Shown in pieces: positions 32,336 to 41,918 of a stretch of DNA of 64,000 nucleotides. The notes beneath the pieces were generated by a model. It was not told where the DNA came from, ran no database searches, and saw only the letters and a program-made list of their open reading frames with translations. The DNA comes from CALMFG01 sp963666035. Its GTDB lineage: Bacteria; Bacillota; Clostridia; Christensenellales; CALMFG01. The stretch's first letter is position 1; every line of letters starts with the position of its first letter. Position numbers and translations under genes: made by a program. The stretch covers positions 1 through 64,000 of the forward strand of contig CAXXJI010000016.1 of the NCBI GenBank assembly GCA_963666035.2. The letters run 5' to 3'.

Positions 32336-32808
32336 GCGTATGCATCTATCCTGGGTCGTTTGACCCGATCACCATGGGGCATTTGGATATCATCACGCGG
32401 GGCAGCCAGATGTTTGATCATGTCATCGTCTGTGTGTTGGTCAACACCCAAAAAACGCCAGCTTTTACGCTGGATAAACGATTGGCGATGATTTCCGAAT
32501 CGGTCAGGCATTTGGCCAATGTTTCGGTGGACAGCTACAGCGGACTTTTGGTGGATTATATGGAAAAGCAAAAAGCGGATGTCATTTTACGCGGGTTGCG
32601 TGCGGTATCCGACTTTGAGCACGAGTTTGCCATGGCGGCGATGAACCGTCAGCTCAAGCCCGATATTGAGACGGTTTTTTTGATGACGCGGACCGAGTAT
32701 TCCTTTCTGTCTTCCAGCGTGGTTCGGGAGGTTGCAGGCTTTGGCGGGGACGTATCGGGGCTGGTGCCGAGCGCGATTTTGGAAGACATTAAAGCGTTGA
32801 AAAAATAG
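32332..32808 (+). CDS. coaD: Phosphopantetheine adenylyltransferase
   Basis: A 158-residue nucleotidyltransferase of the T/HxGH class that makes dephospho-CoA from 4'-phosphopantetheine and ATP. The N-terminus has YPGSFDPITMGHLDII with the TMGH motif. The second motif, EYSFLSSSVVREVAGFGGDV, corresponds to the ISSS(L)VRE region. Length is exact for the family. The ATG overlaps the rsmD stop by 4 bases; polC starts 22 bases later. Confidence 0.96.
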   Translation: MSVCIYPGSFDPITMGHLDIITRGSQMFDHVIVCVLVNTQKTPAFTLDKRLAMISESVRHLANVSVDSYSGLLVDYMEKQKADVILRGLRAVSDFEHEFAMAAMNRQLKPDIETVFLMTRTEYSFLSSSVVREVAGFGGDVSGLVPSAILEDIKALKK

Positions 32809-32830
32809 AAGAAATCCAGGGGGAACAGGC

Positions 32831-35800
32831 GTGACGAGCGTCGATATACAAAAAACCAGATTCAATCAGATGGTGGCCAGCTGCTTTAACAAAGAAGCGC
32901 TTGAACAGATTGATATTCGCGAGATTGTTCTGCACAAAGCCACGCAGACCTATTACGTTATTTTCAAAACCCAAAAAATATTCACGCTGGCCGAGGAAGC
33001 AGCTGTGGACCGTAAACGCCATACGGTGTTTTCCGGCGGCCAAAAAGTGAAGTTTTTCTATGACTATTCCGAGCTCATCAATAAAGATAAAGCGATGATT
33101 GATCGCATTTTTACGCATATTTACAACGAGTTTATTTCGTTCCGTCCATACTTAAAACTCAGCCATTCTTATTGCGATATGGGTCGGTTTCATATCGATT
33201 TTAAATCCGAAGCGGGCAAGCAGATGCTGTCCGATCTTGGGGTGGATTCGCGTATCAAGGAACTGCTGTCTCTCACGTTTCGAAAAAACTATGCGCTGGC
33301 GGTGGGGATAGACCGTACGCTGGAAGGACGCGATGTATCGGGTGTCAGTATCATTGAACCCATGCTGGAAAACGAAAAGCCCGAAAAAAAAGCCGTGCCC
33401 GCCAAGCCCAAGCCCGTCAAGACAGCCAAAGCGCCTGCCGGGAAAGTGATCTTCGGTAAGCCCATCGCACGAAAGCCGATGAGGATTTCCGACATCACCG
33501 ATGAATCCGGCACGGTGGTGATTGAAGGGGACGTGGTGAGCTTTGATAACCGCACCTGCAAGAACGAAAGCGAGCTGATTCTGGCGCATGTCACCGATTA
33601 CACCAACACCATCCTTTGCAAGATGTTTGTCAAAAAGCCGCAGTTTGACCGCATTAAAAAAGCGATGAAAGACGGGCATATCAAACTCGGCGGCAAAATA
33701 TCCTTTGATAAATTCTCAAAAGAGTTGGTGGTCAACCCGATTGAAAGCATTATGACCATTCCGAAAGAAACTGCGGAAGATCGCGCAGAAAAGAAGCGGA
33801 TTGAACTGCACTTACACACTGTGATGAGTCAGGAAGACGCGACTATCCAGATTGCGGATATCGTCAAGCGCGCAAAAGATTACGGGCATAAGGCGGTGGC
33901 GATTACCGACCACGGTGTGGTACAGGCCTATCCTGCGGCGCAGAACGAAGGCAAAAAAGCCGGCATCGATATCATCTACGGCATGGAAGCGTATATGACG
34001 CTGGATAAAGCCGACGCTTATAAGGGCGTACGAGACATCCCGCTTTCGGGAGAATTTGTGGTGGCAGACATTGAGACCACGGGCTTTTCGCCGGTGGCCG
34101 AACGCATCATCGAGATCGGTGCTGTAAAAGTGAAAGATGGGAAACTTGGTGAGACGTTTTCCATGTTTGTGGACCCCGGTAAACCGATTCCGCTGGAGAT
34201 TACGCGCCTGACCGGTATATCGCCCGAGATGGTTCTGGGAGCGCAGGGCCAGGAGGAAGCGATTAAAGCGTTTAAAGCTTTTGCGGGGGATGCCTGCATC
34301 GTGGCGCATAACGCGGACTTCGATATGTCCTTTTTCCGGTCTACAGGTGCGCGGTACGGGGTGTATTTCGCTGAAAATCCGGTGCTGGATACGCTGGGGT
34401 TATCGCGTTGTCTTTTGCCCCAAAACCGCAATCACAAGCTGGACACCGTGGTGCGGCACTTTAATATCCCGCTGAATCATCACAGGGCATTGAATGACGC
34501 CACCGCGACAGCTGAGGTTCTGGTTCGGTTTTTTGATATGATGAAAGAAATCAATATCTTAAACACTGCACAGATCAACAGCGGGTTGGCCGGACTGAAA
34601 AGCCGTCAGAACAGCAAAGTGTATCACACAATTCTGCTATGCAAAAACAAAACCGGACTGAAGAACTTATATAAACTGGTTTCCCATTCACATATTGAAG
34701 GATTCTACCGCACACCGCGCATCGCTAAAGCACTGCTGGAGGAACATCGCGAGGGCTTGCTAATCGGTTCGGCTTGCGAAAAGGGAGAGGTCTTTCAGGC
34801 GGTTTTGCAGGGTGTTTCGGATGCGGGGTTGGATGAAATTGCAAAATTCTATGATTACTTTGAAATCCAGCCGGATGGGAACAACGGCTTTTTAATCCGT
34901 GAAGGACGCGTGAAGGACGCCGAAGCGCTGCATGCGATGAACCAAAGGATTATCGCGCTGGGTGAAAAACACGGCAAGTTGACGGTGGCGACCACCGATG
35001 CACATTTTTTGGATGCACGGGATGCGGTATTCCGTGAGATTCTGATGCGGGCCAAGAAGTTTCAGGACGCCCATCTCCAGCCGCCGCTTTACTTTCGCAC
35101 CACCGACGAGATGCTGAAGGAATTTGCATACCTCGGTGAAGACTTGGCAAAAGCAGTGGTGGTGGAGAACACGCATAAAATTTATGAGCAGATTGAGCCG
35201 TTTGCGCTGTTCCCCAGTGAACCCGCGATGCCCAAAATTGAGGATGCGGACGAAAAACTAAAAAAACTGGCGTATGACACCGCACACGCGATGTACGGCG
35301 AAACCCTGCCGGATATCGTTGAAAAACGGCTGGACCGTGAGATGCGACCGATTATTGAACACGGATTTTCGGTGCTCTATTACATCGCACATATGCTGAT
35401 TAAGGATTCGCTTGAAAACGGATATGTGGTAGGCTCACGGGGTTCGGTGGGGTCTTCTTTTGCCGCCAGGGTCACCGGCGTAACCGAAGTGAATCCGCTG
35501 CCGCCGCATTACCGCTGTGGGAATTGCAACCATTCGGACTTTAAAGTGGACAGAACCCTGTATCAATGCGGAGTGGATCTGCCGCCCAAAAACTGTCCTA
35601 AATGCGGGCAGGCGATGATTGCTGACGGGTTTGATATTCCGTTTGAAACCTTCCTTGGACTAAATGCGGATAAAGTGCCGGATATTGACCTGAATTTTTC
35701 GGGCGAATATCAGCCCAAAGCGCATAAATGGACGATTAACTTTTTTGGCAAGTCACATGTATTTCGCGCGGGCACCATTTCGACGATATCCGACAAGACC

Positions 35801-37117
35801 GCGTTTGGGTATGTAAAAAACTATGCGGAAGAAACCGGCAGGCATATTTCCAACGCCGAGATCACCCGCTTGGCCAAAGGCATTGTGGGCGTCAAACGCA
35901 CCACCGGCCAGCATCCGGGCGGATTGGTGGTGGTGCCTAAGGATCAGGATGTTTTCGACTACACACCCGTACAAAAACCCGCCAATGATTTGGACAGCGA
36001 TTCGGTGACCACGCACTTTGATTTCGATTCTATGCACGATACGCTGGTCAAACTGGATATTCTCGGACATGATGACCCGACCATGCTGCGGCTTTTGACG
36101 GACCTTTCGGGGGTGGACGCCAAAAACGTTTCGCTGAACGACGCGAAGACCATGACGCTGTTCTCCTCGCTGGAAGCGCTGGGATTAACCCCCAAACAGA
36201 TGCTGGGCAGTGAAGTCGGTACGTTCGGCATTCCCGAATTCGGCACCAAGTTTGTCCGGGGTATTTTGCAGATGACGGGGCCAACCACCATGGCCGAATT
36301 GGTGCGCATTTCGGGGCTATCGCATGGTACCAATGTGTGGCAGGGAAACGCCGAAATTTTGGTTCGAGAAGGCAAGGTGACCTTGGGCGATGTGATCGCG
36401 ACACGTGATGATATCTATAATACGCTTTTAGAATACGGCGTGGAGGGGAAACTCGCGTTTTTCACCATGGAAAACGTCAGAAAAGGCCGAGGACTGACCC
36501 CTGAGATGGAAGCCGCAATGCGGGATAAGGGCGTGCCCGAATGGTTTATCGATTCGTGTATTAAGATTTCCTATATGTTCCCTAAAGCCCATGCGGTGGC
36601 ATATGTGACCATGGCGCTTCGTATTGCGTACTTCAAGGTGCACCATCCCAAGGCGTACTATGCGGCTTACTTTACGGTACGGGCGGATAACTTTGATGCC
36701 AGCTACGTGACAGGAAACGGAGACACCATCCGCGCGCATATCGCCGCTATTGAAAAAAAACAAAATGAAAACACCGCCACCAACAATGAGATCAATATGG
36801 TGACCTACCTCGAGGTGGCGCTGGAGATGTATGAGCGGGGGATCGGTTTTCTGCCGGTGGATTTAGAAAAATCGCATGCAAAAAACTATCGGATTGAAGG
36901 GGAATACATCCGCCTGCCCTTTGTATCGCTTCCAGGTATCGGAGAAAACGCCGCCGACAACCTCTATGAACAGGCTGTGGTGAAGCCTTATATATCAAAA
37001 GAGGATATTAAAACCAGAGCCAAAGCGAGCAGCACTGTGCTCTCCGCTTTGGAGGAATTCGGGTGCCTCTCGGGCATCACTTCTGAAAACCAGGTGAGTT
37101 TTTTTGACCTTGCATAA
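32831..37117 (+). CDS. polC: DNA polymerase III PolC
   Basis: A 1428-residue Gram-positive replicative polymerase. In order: N-terminal domain (1-200) with a Lys/Pro/Ala-rich linker near 187-205; an OB-fold (VVIEGDVVSF, about 233); the split PHP domain beginning IELHLHT (about 327); an inserted DEDD exonuclease with VADIETTGF (Asp413, Glu415) and later VAHNADFDMSFF and HRALNDATATAEVL; the rest of PHP; a zinc knuckle (CGNCNHSDF and NCPKCGQAM, about 898-935); and the polymerase core with PDIDLNFSG (Asp951, Asp953). Proofreading residues look intact. The GTG start follows GGGGGAACAG. The gene ends an operon running from cobU. Confidence 0.97.
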   Translation: MTSVDIQKTRFNQMVASCFNKEALEQIDIREIVLHKATQTYYVIFKTQKIFTLAEEAAVDRKRHTVFSGGQKVKFFYDYSELINKDKAMIDRIFTHIYNEFISFRPYLKLSHSYCDMGRFHIDFKSEAGKQMLSDLGVDSRIKELLSLTFRKNYALAVGIDRTLEGRDVSGVSIIEPMLENEKPEKKAVPAKPKPVKTAKAPAGKVIFGKPIARKPMRISDITDESGTVVIEGDVVSFDNRTCKNESELILAHVTDYTNTILCKMFVKKPQFDRIKKAMKDGHIKLGGKISFDKFSKELVVNPIESIMTIPKETAEDRAEKKRIELHLHTVMSQEDATIQIADIVKRAKDYGHKAVAITDHGVVQAYPAAQNEGKKAGIDIIYGMEAYMTLDKADAYKGVRDIPLSGEFVVADIETTGFSPVAERIIEIGAVKVKDGKLGETFSMFVDPGKPIPLEITRLTGISPEMVLGAQGQEEAIKAFKAFAGDACIVAHNADFDMSFFRSTGARYGVYFAENPVLDTLGLSRCLLPQNRNHKLDTVVRHFNIPLNHHRALNDATATAEVLVRFFDMMKEINILNTAQINSGLAGLKSRQNSKVYHTILLCKNKTGLKNLYKLVSHSHIEGFYRTPRIAKALLEEHREGLLIGSACEKGEVFQAVLQGVSDAGLDEIAKFYDYFEIQPDGNNGFLIREGRVKDAEALHAMNQRIIALGEKHGKLTVATTDAHFLDARDAVFREILMRAKKFQDAHLQPPLYFRTTDEMLKEFAYLGEDLAKAVVVENTHKIYEQIEPFALFPSEPAMPKIEDADEKLKKLAYDTAHAMYGETLPDIVEKRLDREMRPIIEHGFSVLYYIAHMLIKDSLENGYVVGSRGSVGSSFAARVTGVTEVNPLPPHYRCGNCNHSDFKVDRTLYQCGVDLPPKNCPKCGQAMIADGFDIPFETFLGLNADKVPDIDLNFSGEYQPKAHKWTINFFGKSHVFRAGTISTISDKTAFGYVKNYAEETGRHISNAEITRLAKGIVGVKRTTGQHPGGLVVVPKDQDVFDYTPVQKPANDLDSDSVTTHFDFDSMHDTLVKLDILGHDDPTMLRLLTDLSGVDAKNVSLNDAKTMTLFSSLEALGLTPKQMLGSEVGTFGIPEFGTKFVRGILQMTGPTTMAELVRISGLSHGTNVWQGNAEILVREGKVTLGDVIATRDDIYNTLLEYGVEGKLAFFTMENVRKGRGLTPEMEAAMRDKGVPEWFIDSCIKISYMFPKAHAVAYVTMALRIAYFKVHHPKAYYAAYFTVRADNFDASYVTGNGDTIRAHIAAIEKKQNENTATNNEINMVTYLEVALEMYERGIGFLPVDLEKSHAKNYRIEGEYIRLPFVSLPGIGENAADNLYEQAVVKPYISKEDIKTRAKASSTVLSALEEFGCLSGITSENQVSFFDLA

Positions 37118-37132
37118 ACTTGGATAAATTCA

Positions 37133-37161
37133 TAGACAATCAAAGGAAACTCGTATATACT
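37133..37161 (+). promoter_or_regulatory. Promoter of secD-secF
   Basis: -35 TAGACA (37133-37138), 17-base spacer, -10 TATACT (37156-37161); each hexamer has one mismatch. A terminator-like hairpin lies downstream of the presumed start point. Confidence 0.6.
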
Positions 37162-37186
37162 ATTAAATTGACAAATGAATAGGACG

Positions 37187-37212
37187 AGGGTTGTTTAAAA
37201 CCCTTGTTTTTT
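37187..37212 (+). terminator. Terminator-like hairpin in the secD leader
   Basis: Stem AGGGTT/AACCCT (37187-37192 with 37199-37204), 6-base loop, then TTGTTTTTT running directly into the AGGAGG of secD. It can end polC transcripts. Because the putative secD promoter lies upstream of it, it may also act as an attenuator. Confidence 0.65.
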
Positions 37213-37228
37213 AGGAGGCAGTTTTTTT

Positions 37229-38512
37229 ATGAAGTTACGCAGTGTGATATTGCTCATTGCAATCATTGCAATCGTCGGCGGACTCATATTCTTCGGTCTC
37301 ACCGGCGCTCACTTCGGCATCTATAAAGTCGATCCGTTAGCTGAGCAGGTGAATCTGGGATTGGATTTGACCGGCGGCGCGTATGTTGTATATGAAGTAG
37401 ATAATCCGGATCAGGTTGAGGATTTGGATTCGAAGATGGAAGGCACGATGACGGTCTTTAGAAACCGTTTGGATGCCAAAGGATTCTCGGAAGCGACGAT
37501 TGCCAAACAGGGCACCGACCGTATCCGCGTGGAAGTACCGTTTAACTCGGAGGACGGTCAGGGTGCGGACCCGAACATGATCAGTGAAGTGCTGGGCAAA
37601 GCCGCCAAGCTGACCATCGTCACTCCGGACGGCGACGTGGTGGTGGAAGGCGACGAGATGGTTTCGGCCGTCGCACAGCAGGGCTATTCCGATGCGGGCG
37701 CGCTTCAATATCAGGTGGCGTTTAAGCTTTCCAACGAAGCGGCTTCAAAATTTGCGGAAGCCACGCAGAAATATTATGGTCAAGTACTTTCGATCTATGT
37801 GGATAATACCATGATTTCAGCACCGACCGTGGAAGGCGTCATTGCCGGCGGCGAAGGTGTTATTACAGGCAGCTTCACAGCAGAGGAAGCGATTGATTTA
37901 GCCATCCAGATTGAATCCGGTGCATTACCGCTGGAAATTCACGAAATTGAACAGCGGTCCATTTCGGCGACATTGGGTGTGGATGCGCTTTCCAAAAGCC
38001 TCTATGCCGCGGCACTGGGTATCGCGATCCTGTTTATTTTTATGATTGTTTATTACCGTGTTCCGGGCCTTATTGCGGATATGGCGCTGGTGATCTATAT
38101 GTTCATCCTGCTACTGCTGCTCTCCACTATCAATGGCATCCAGCTGACGCTGCCGGGCATCGCGGGTATTATACTTTCCATCGGTATGGCGGTGGACGCT
38201 AACGTGATTATCTTTGAGCGGTTCAAAGAGGAGTTGCGGCTGGGTAAGACCCTACGCACTTCGCTGACCAGCGGCTATCATAAAGCGGTGAGAACCATTT
38301 TAGACGCCAACGTCACCACGATTATCGCTTCAGTGGTGCTGATGATATTCGGTAAAGGCGTGGTTAAAAGCTTTGCTTATACGCTGACCTTGGGTATTGT
38401 AGTATCCATGTTCACGGCGCTTTTCGTCACACGCTGGTTCTTAAGGCTGTTTATGAATATGGGCATTAAGAACAAAGTACTCTATGGGGTAAGGAGGGCT
38501 GAAAATGAGTAA
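37229..38512 (+). CDS. secD: Protein translocase subunit SecD
   Basis: A 427-residue RND-type membrane protein that with SecF uses the ion gradient to pull secreted proteins through SecYEG. It has an N-terminal helix (about residues 4-24), a large extracytoplasmic P1 domain containing NLGLDLTGGAYVVYEV (the D1 motif), and five further helices at the C-terminus starting near residue 260. The IGMAVDANVIIFERFKEE motif is present. AGGAGG is 9 bases before the ATG. It overlaps secF by 8 bases. Confidence 0.96.
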   Translation: MKLRSVILLIAIIAIVGGLIFFGLTGAHFGIYKVDPLAEQVNLGLDLTGGAYVVYEVDNPDQVEDLDSKMEGTMTVFRNRLDAKGFSEATIAKQGTDRIRVEVPFNSEDGQGADPNMISEVLGKAAKLTIVTPDGDVVVEGDEMVSAVAQQGYSDAGALQYQVAFKLSNEAASKFAEATQKYYGQVLSIYVDNTMISAPTVEGVIAGGEGVITGSFTAEEAIDLAIQIESGALPLEIHEIEQRSISATLGVDALSKSLYAAALGIAILFIFMIVYYRVPGLIADMALVIYMFILLLLLSTINGIQLTLPGIAGIILSIGMAVDANVIIFERFKEELRLGKTLRTSLTSGYHKAVRTILDANVTTIIASVVLMIFGKGVVKSFAYTLTLGIVVSMFTALFVTRWFLRLFMNMGIKNKVLYGVRRAENE

Positions 38513-39437
38513 TTTTAAGATTGTTTCCAAAGCAAAATTCTTTATTCTTGCCTCCGTACTCGTCGTTGTTCTTGGTATTGTTGTGGGCATATTCAGCGGT
38601 GTCAATCTCGGTATCGACTTTACCGGCGGTACGTTGATGACAGTTGAACTCGGCGAAGCTTTTGATGTCGCGGATATTAACGAAGTGCTGGTAGCTAATG
38701 GCATCAAGGATGCACCGGTGGTCAAAACCAGTGCGGAAGTCGGCGGCGATATGACACAGGCGCAAATCAGAATTAAGGATGTTTCCGGTATTAAATCCGA
38801 AGATCTGCGTGCGGCAATTTTGGACGGACTGAAAGTGAAATATCCGAACACGGTGGTATACGATGGTGAAACCATCGGCGCTGTCACCAGTTCCGAGATT
38901 ATCATAAACGCGTTTTTATCGGTCACCATTGCGGCGGTGCTGATGCTGCTCTATATCTGGATCCGCTTTGAATTGTTCTCGGGCATTGCGGCGGTCATCG
39001 CTCTGGTGCATGATATTTTCATCATGTCGGCGGTGGTCATTATCTTCAAACAGCAGATCAACAGCCCGTACATTGCGGCGGTGCTGACTATTGTGGGTTA
39101 TTCCATCAATGATACCATTGTGCTGTTCGACCGTATTCGTGAGAACAACCGAAAATACTCGCATAATGAATTTACGCGTGAAGAGGTGGCGGATATTTCG
39201 ATTAAAGAGACACTGTCCCGTACCATCAATACATCGGTCACCACGCTTATCACGATCACGTGCCTGTATATCTTCGGGGTGGATTCCATCAAAGAATTCG
39301 CATTCCCGCTTATCATTGGGCTTATCAGCGGAACGTATTCGTCTATCTTTATCGCTTCCCCGATCTGGGTAGCGCTGATGAACCGTTCTTTGAAAAAACT
39401 TGGCATCAAACAGAAAACCAAGACAAAAAAAGCCTAA
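38505..39437 (+). CDS. secF: Protein translocase subunit SecF
   Basis: A 310-residue partner of SecD, also with one N-terminal helix, an extracytoplasmic domain (NLGIDFTGGTLMTVEL) and five C-terminal helices. The conserved YSINDTIVLFDRIREN motif carries the transport-critical Asp. The gene starts within the last codons of secD and is preceded by AAGGAGG. A strong terminator follows after 22 bases. Confidence 0.96.
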   Translation: MSNFKIVSKAKFFILASVLVVVLGIVVGIFSGVNLGIDFTGGTLMTVELGEAFDVADINEVLVANGIKDAPVVKTSAEVGGDMTQAQIRIKDVSGIKSEDLRAAILDGLKVKYPNTVVYDGETIGAVTSSEIIINAFLSVTIAAVLMLLYIWIRFELFSGIAAVIALVHDIFIMSAVVIIFKQQINSPYIAAVLTIVGYSINDTIVLFDRIRENNRKYSHNEFTREEVADISIKETLSRTINTSVTTLITITCLYIFGVDSIKEFAFPLIIGLISGTYSSIFIASPIWVALMNRSLKKLGIKQKTKTKKA

Positions 39438-39459
39438 AAATGATTAAAAAGTTATTAAT

Positions 39460-39494
39460 AAAAGCCTTTCCGTATACTATCGGAAGGGCTTTTC
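39460..39494 (+). terminator. Terminator of secD-secF
   Basis: Thirteen-pair stem (39460-39472 with 39481-39493, one G-U pair), 8-base loop, T-run at the end of the right arm. Confidence 0.88.
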
Positions 39495-39528
39495 TGATAT
39501 GATTTAAGGAAGTAAGAAGAAGGCCGCC

Positions 39529-41916
39529 ATGATTAAATCGAGATATGTTTTTACAAAGAGAGATCACGAAACCGCCGATGCGCTTAGCAGAGCTTTGAAA
39601 CTGCCCAAAGCGGTGGCGCTTTTGTTGGTGCGCCAGGGTATTGGAACCGAAGCGGAAGCAAGAACCTTTTTTTCGCCGACGTTTAGTGACCTTCATGATC
39701 CATATCTGATGAAAAATATGCGGGAATCGGTACTTAAGATTCAAGAGGCAGTTAAGGCAGGCAAGAAAATCGCGGTTTTTTGTGATTACGATGTTGATGG
39801 TACATCGGCTTTAAGTATTCTTTATCTATATTTTAAGAAAATCGGTGTTGTGATTGACTACTACACACCTGACCGGAATAATGACGGCTATGGCTTAAAC
39901 GCTTCGGCGGTCAAGGAGATTGTGGATGCGGGCACCGACCTTGTCATCACAGTGGACTGCGGCATCACCAATGTGGCCGAAACCGCCATGCTGACCGATG
40001 CTGGCGTCGCAGTGATTGTGACTGATCATCATGAATGCGGAGAGGTTTTGCCGAATACGCCGTATATATTAAACCCCAAACAACCCGAATGCCATTATCC
40101 ATATCAATACCTTTCGGGTGCGGGAATTGCGTTTAAGCTGGTACAGGCACTGGGCGGGCGGGATGCGATGGATGTCGCAGATTATGCGGCTTTAGGAACG
40201 GTGGCAGATATCGTGCCCTTGACCGGAGAGAACCGTGTGATTGCCAAGCTGGGGCTTGCCAAGATGAACACGTCGTTGTCGCCAGGATTAAAGCTTTTGC
40301 GTCCCTTTGTACTGCCCGACAATAAATCCATCGACGAATACCATATCGGGTTCGGATTCGGCCCGCGCATCAATGCGGCGGGACGTATGGAATCGGCGCA
40401 TCTGGCGCTTAATATGATGCTGGCCGAAAAAGAGACGGCTGATGCCAAACGGGCGGCGGCGCGTCTGAACACTTTGAATGAACAACGCAAAGACATTTGT
40501 GACGGCATTGTGATGGACGCGATGGCGCAGGTGATCAAAGAGAATATGCTTGCAAGTATCGGTGCGATTTTCGTTATCGGCGATTGGGAACCCGGCGTGG
40601 TAGGCATCTGTGCGTCCCGCATTGCGGCGCGCTTTGGCCGGCCGGTTCTGGCTTTTGCAAAAAAAGGTGACGAGGCGGTCTGCTCGGCCAGAAGCATTGA
40701 CGGCATCAACATCTACGATGTGCTGAATAATTTTAATGAATATTATACTAAATTCGGCGGACACCATATGGCGGCCGGATTGACGATTAAATTTCGCGAT
40801 TATGACACGCTAAAAACCAAGGTCAATGCGCATCTGGCACAGCAGTACAGCGAGGACGTATTTGTTCCGGCCATCACGTACGACATTGAGGTGCAGGGTG
40901 ATTTGACTGATAGCTTTGCCGAGGCGGTGACGCGGCTTGCGCCCTACGGAACCGAGAACCCCAAACCACGATTGCTGTTTAGGGACCGTGCGGTACGACA
41001 GAAGAACTATTTCGGAAAGGCTTCCCGATCACATTTTAAGTTCAACCTCAACGAATCGGGTAAACCGCTGTCCGCTATTAAGTTTTACTATGATCAAAAA
41101 GACGATGCGATTGCAAGGGCCGACGTGGTCGGCAGTGTCAATATCAGCGACTATATGGGGCGGCCTGAGATATTTATCGATGATATGGAATCCACTGATC
41201 TGGATGAATATCTGCCCATGCCCGCATTTGCCTATGAATGTGCGTTGCTCAATTTGACGGCCATGGTGAACGAAGCGGAAAGCAGCCTTGCGGCAGTGGA
41301 CTTAAATGAATGGGTCGTATATATTGAAGAAAAAACAAAGCAAAGTCCGTTTGGAACAGCTGTTTTGATCGAGGATATATTCCAGTATCAGCTTTTGGCG
41401 ACGCATAGTAAGATTAAAGAGATGGTTGCCAGAGGGAGCCTCCTAATAAAGATGGCAAATGAGTATCATGTGCCATTAAACGCGGTGGTGTTCAGCGAAA
41501 AACATGCGCTCACCTTAAAGCCCTATCGGGAAATCATCGGTTTTTCCTTTGCGCCGCAGCAAAGCAAGGAGAGCCGGACAAAGCGTTTTATCGTCAAAGA
41601 GCTGCTGGATATGATGCGGGATAAAGGCAGGCGTTTTTACGTGGGCAAGGATGAGATGGCTTTGGTGTTTGTTTGGCTGAAAGCGTGTGCGAAAAACGGA
41701 CGCAGACCGGCCGACAGAGAAAAGCTGTATGCCGATATGGCTAAGGAAACCGGGCTTAATATCGAACAGGCGGTTTCGGGGGTGGCGGTCTTAGAATCGT
41801 TACAATTGATAGAACTTGAAAAATCTGATAGTATAGTAGTCAAAATTATCGCAATAAGCGAAAAGAAAGACTTGCGCGATGCCGCGGCATTTGCGGCTTT
41901 GCAGAGGTTGAAATAG
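39529..41916 (+). CDS. recJ: Single-stranded-DNA-specific exonuclease RecJ
   Basis: A 795-residue 5'-3' exonuclease used in recombination and repair. The DHH domain has VFCDYDVDGTSALSIL, ITVDCGITN and the DHHECGEVLP signature. The DHHA1 domain includes GGHHMAAGLTIK, and an OB-fold follows. A C-terminal region (about residues 570-795) is of the long Firmicutes type, including a helical segment of unknown role. AAGAAGGCC precedes the ATG. It is first in a run of seven same-strand genes up to ispH; rel starts 2 bases after its stop. Confidence 0.95.
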   Translation: MIKSRYVFTKRDHETADALSRALKLPKAVALLLVRQGIGTEAEARTFFSPTFSDLHDPYLMKNMRESVLKIQEAVKAGKKIAVFCDYDVDGTSALSILYLYFKKIGVVIDYYTPDRNNDGYGLNASAVKEIVDAGTDLVITVDCGITNVAETAMLTDAGVAVIVTDHHECGEVLPNTPYILNPKQPECHYPYQYLSGAGIAFKLVQALGGRDAMDVADYAALGTVADIVPLTGENRVIAKLGLAKMNTSLSPGLKLLRPFVLPDNKSIDEYHIGFGFGPRINAAGRMESAHLALNMMLAEKETADAKRAAARLNTLNEQRKDICDGIVMDAMAQVIKENMLASIGAIFVIGDWEPGVVGICASRIAARFGRPVLAFAKKGDEAVCSARSIDGINIYDVLNNFNEYYTKFGGHHMAAGLTIKFRDYDTLKTKVNAHLAQQYSEDVFVPAITYDIEVQGDLTDSFAEAVTRLAPYGTENPKPRLLFRDRAVRQKNYFGKASRSHFKFNLNESGKPLSAIKFYYDQKDDAIARADVVGSVNISDYMGRPEIFIDDMESTDLDEYLPMPAFAYECALLNLTAMVNEAESSLAAVDLNEWVVYIEEKTKQSPFGTAVLIEDIFQYQLLATHSKIKEMVARGSLLIKMANEYHVPLNAVVFSEKHALTLKPYREIIGFSFAPQQSKESRTKRFIVKELLDMMRDKGRRFYVGKDEMALVFVWLKACAKNGRRPADREKLYADMAKETGLNIEQAVSGVAVLESLQLIELEKSDSIVVKIIAISEKKDLRDAAAFAALQRLK

Positions 41917-41918
41917 AT

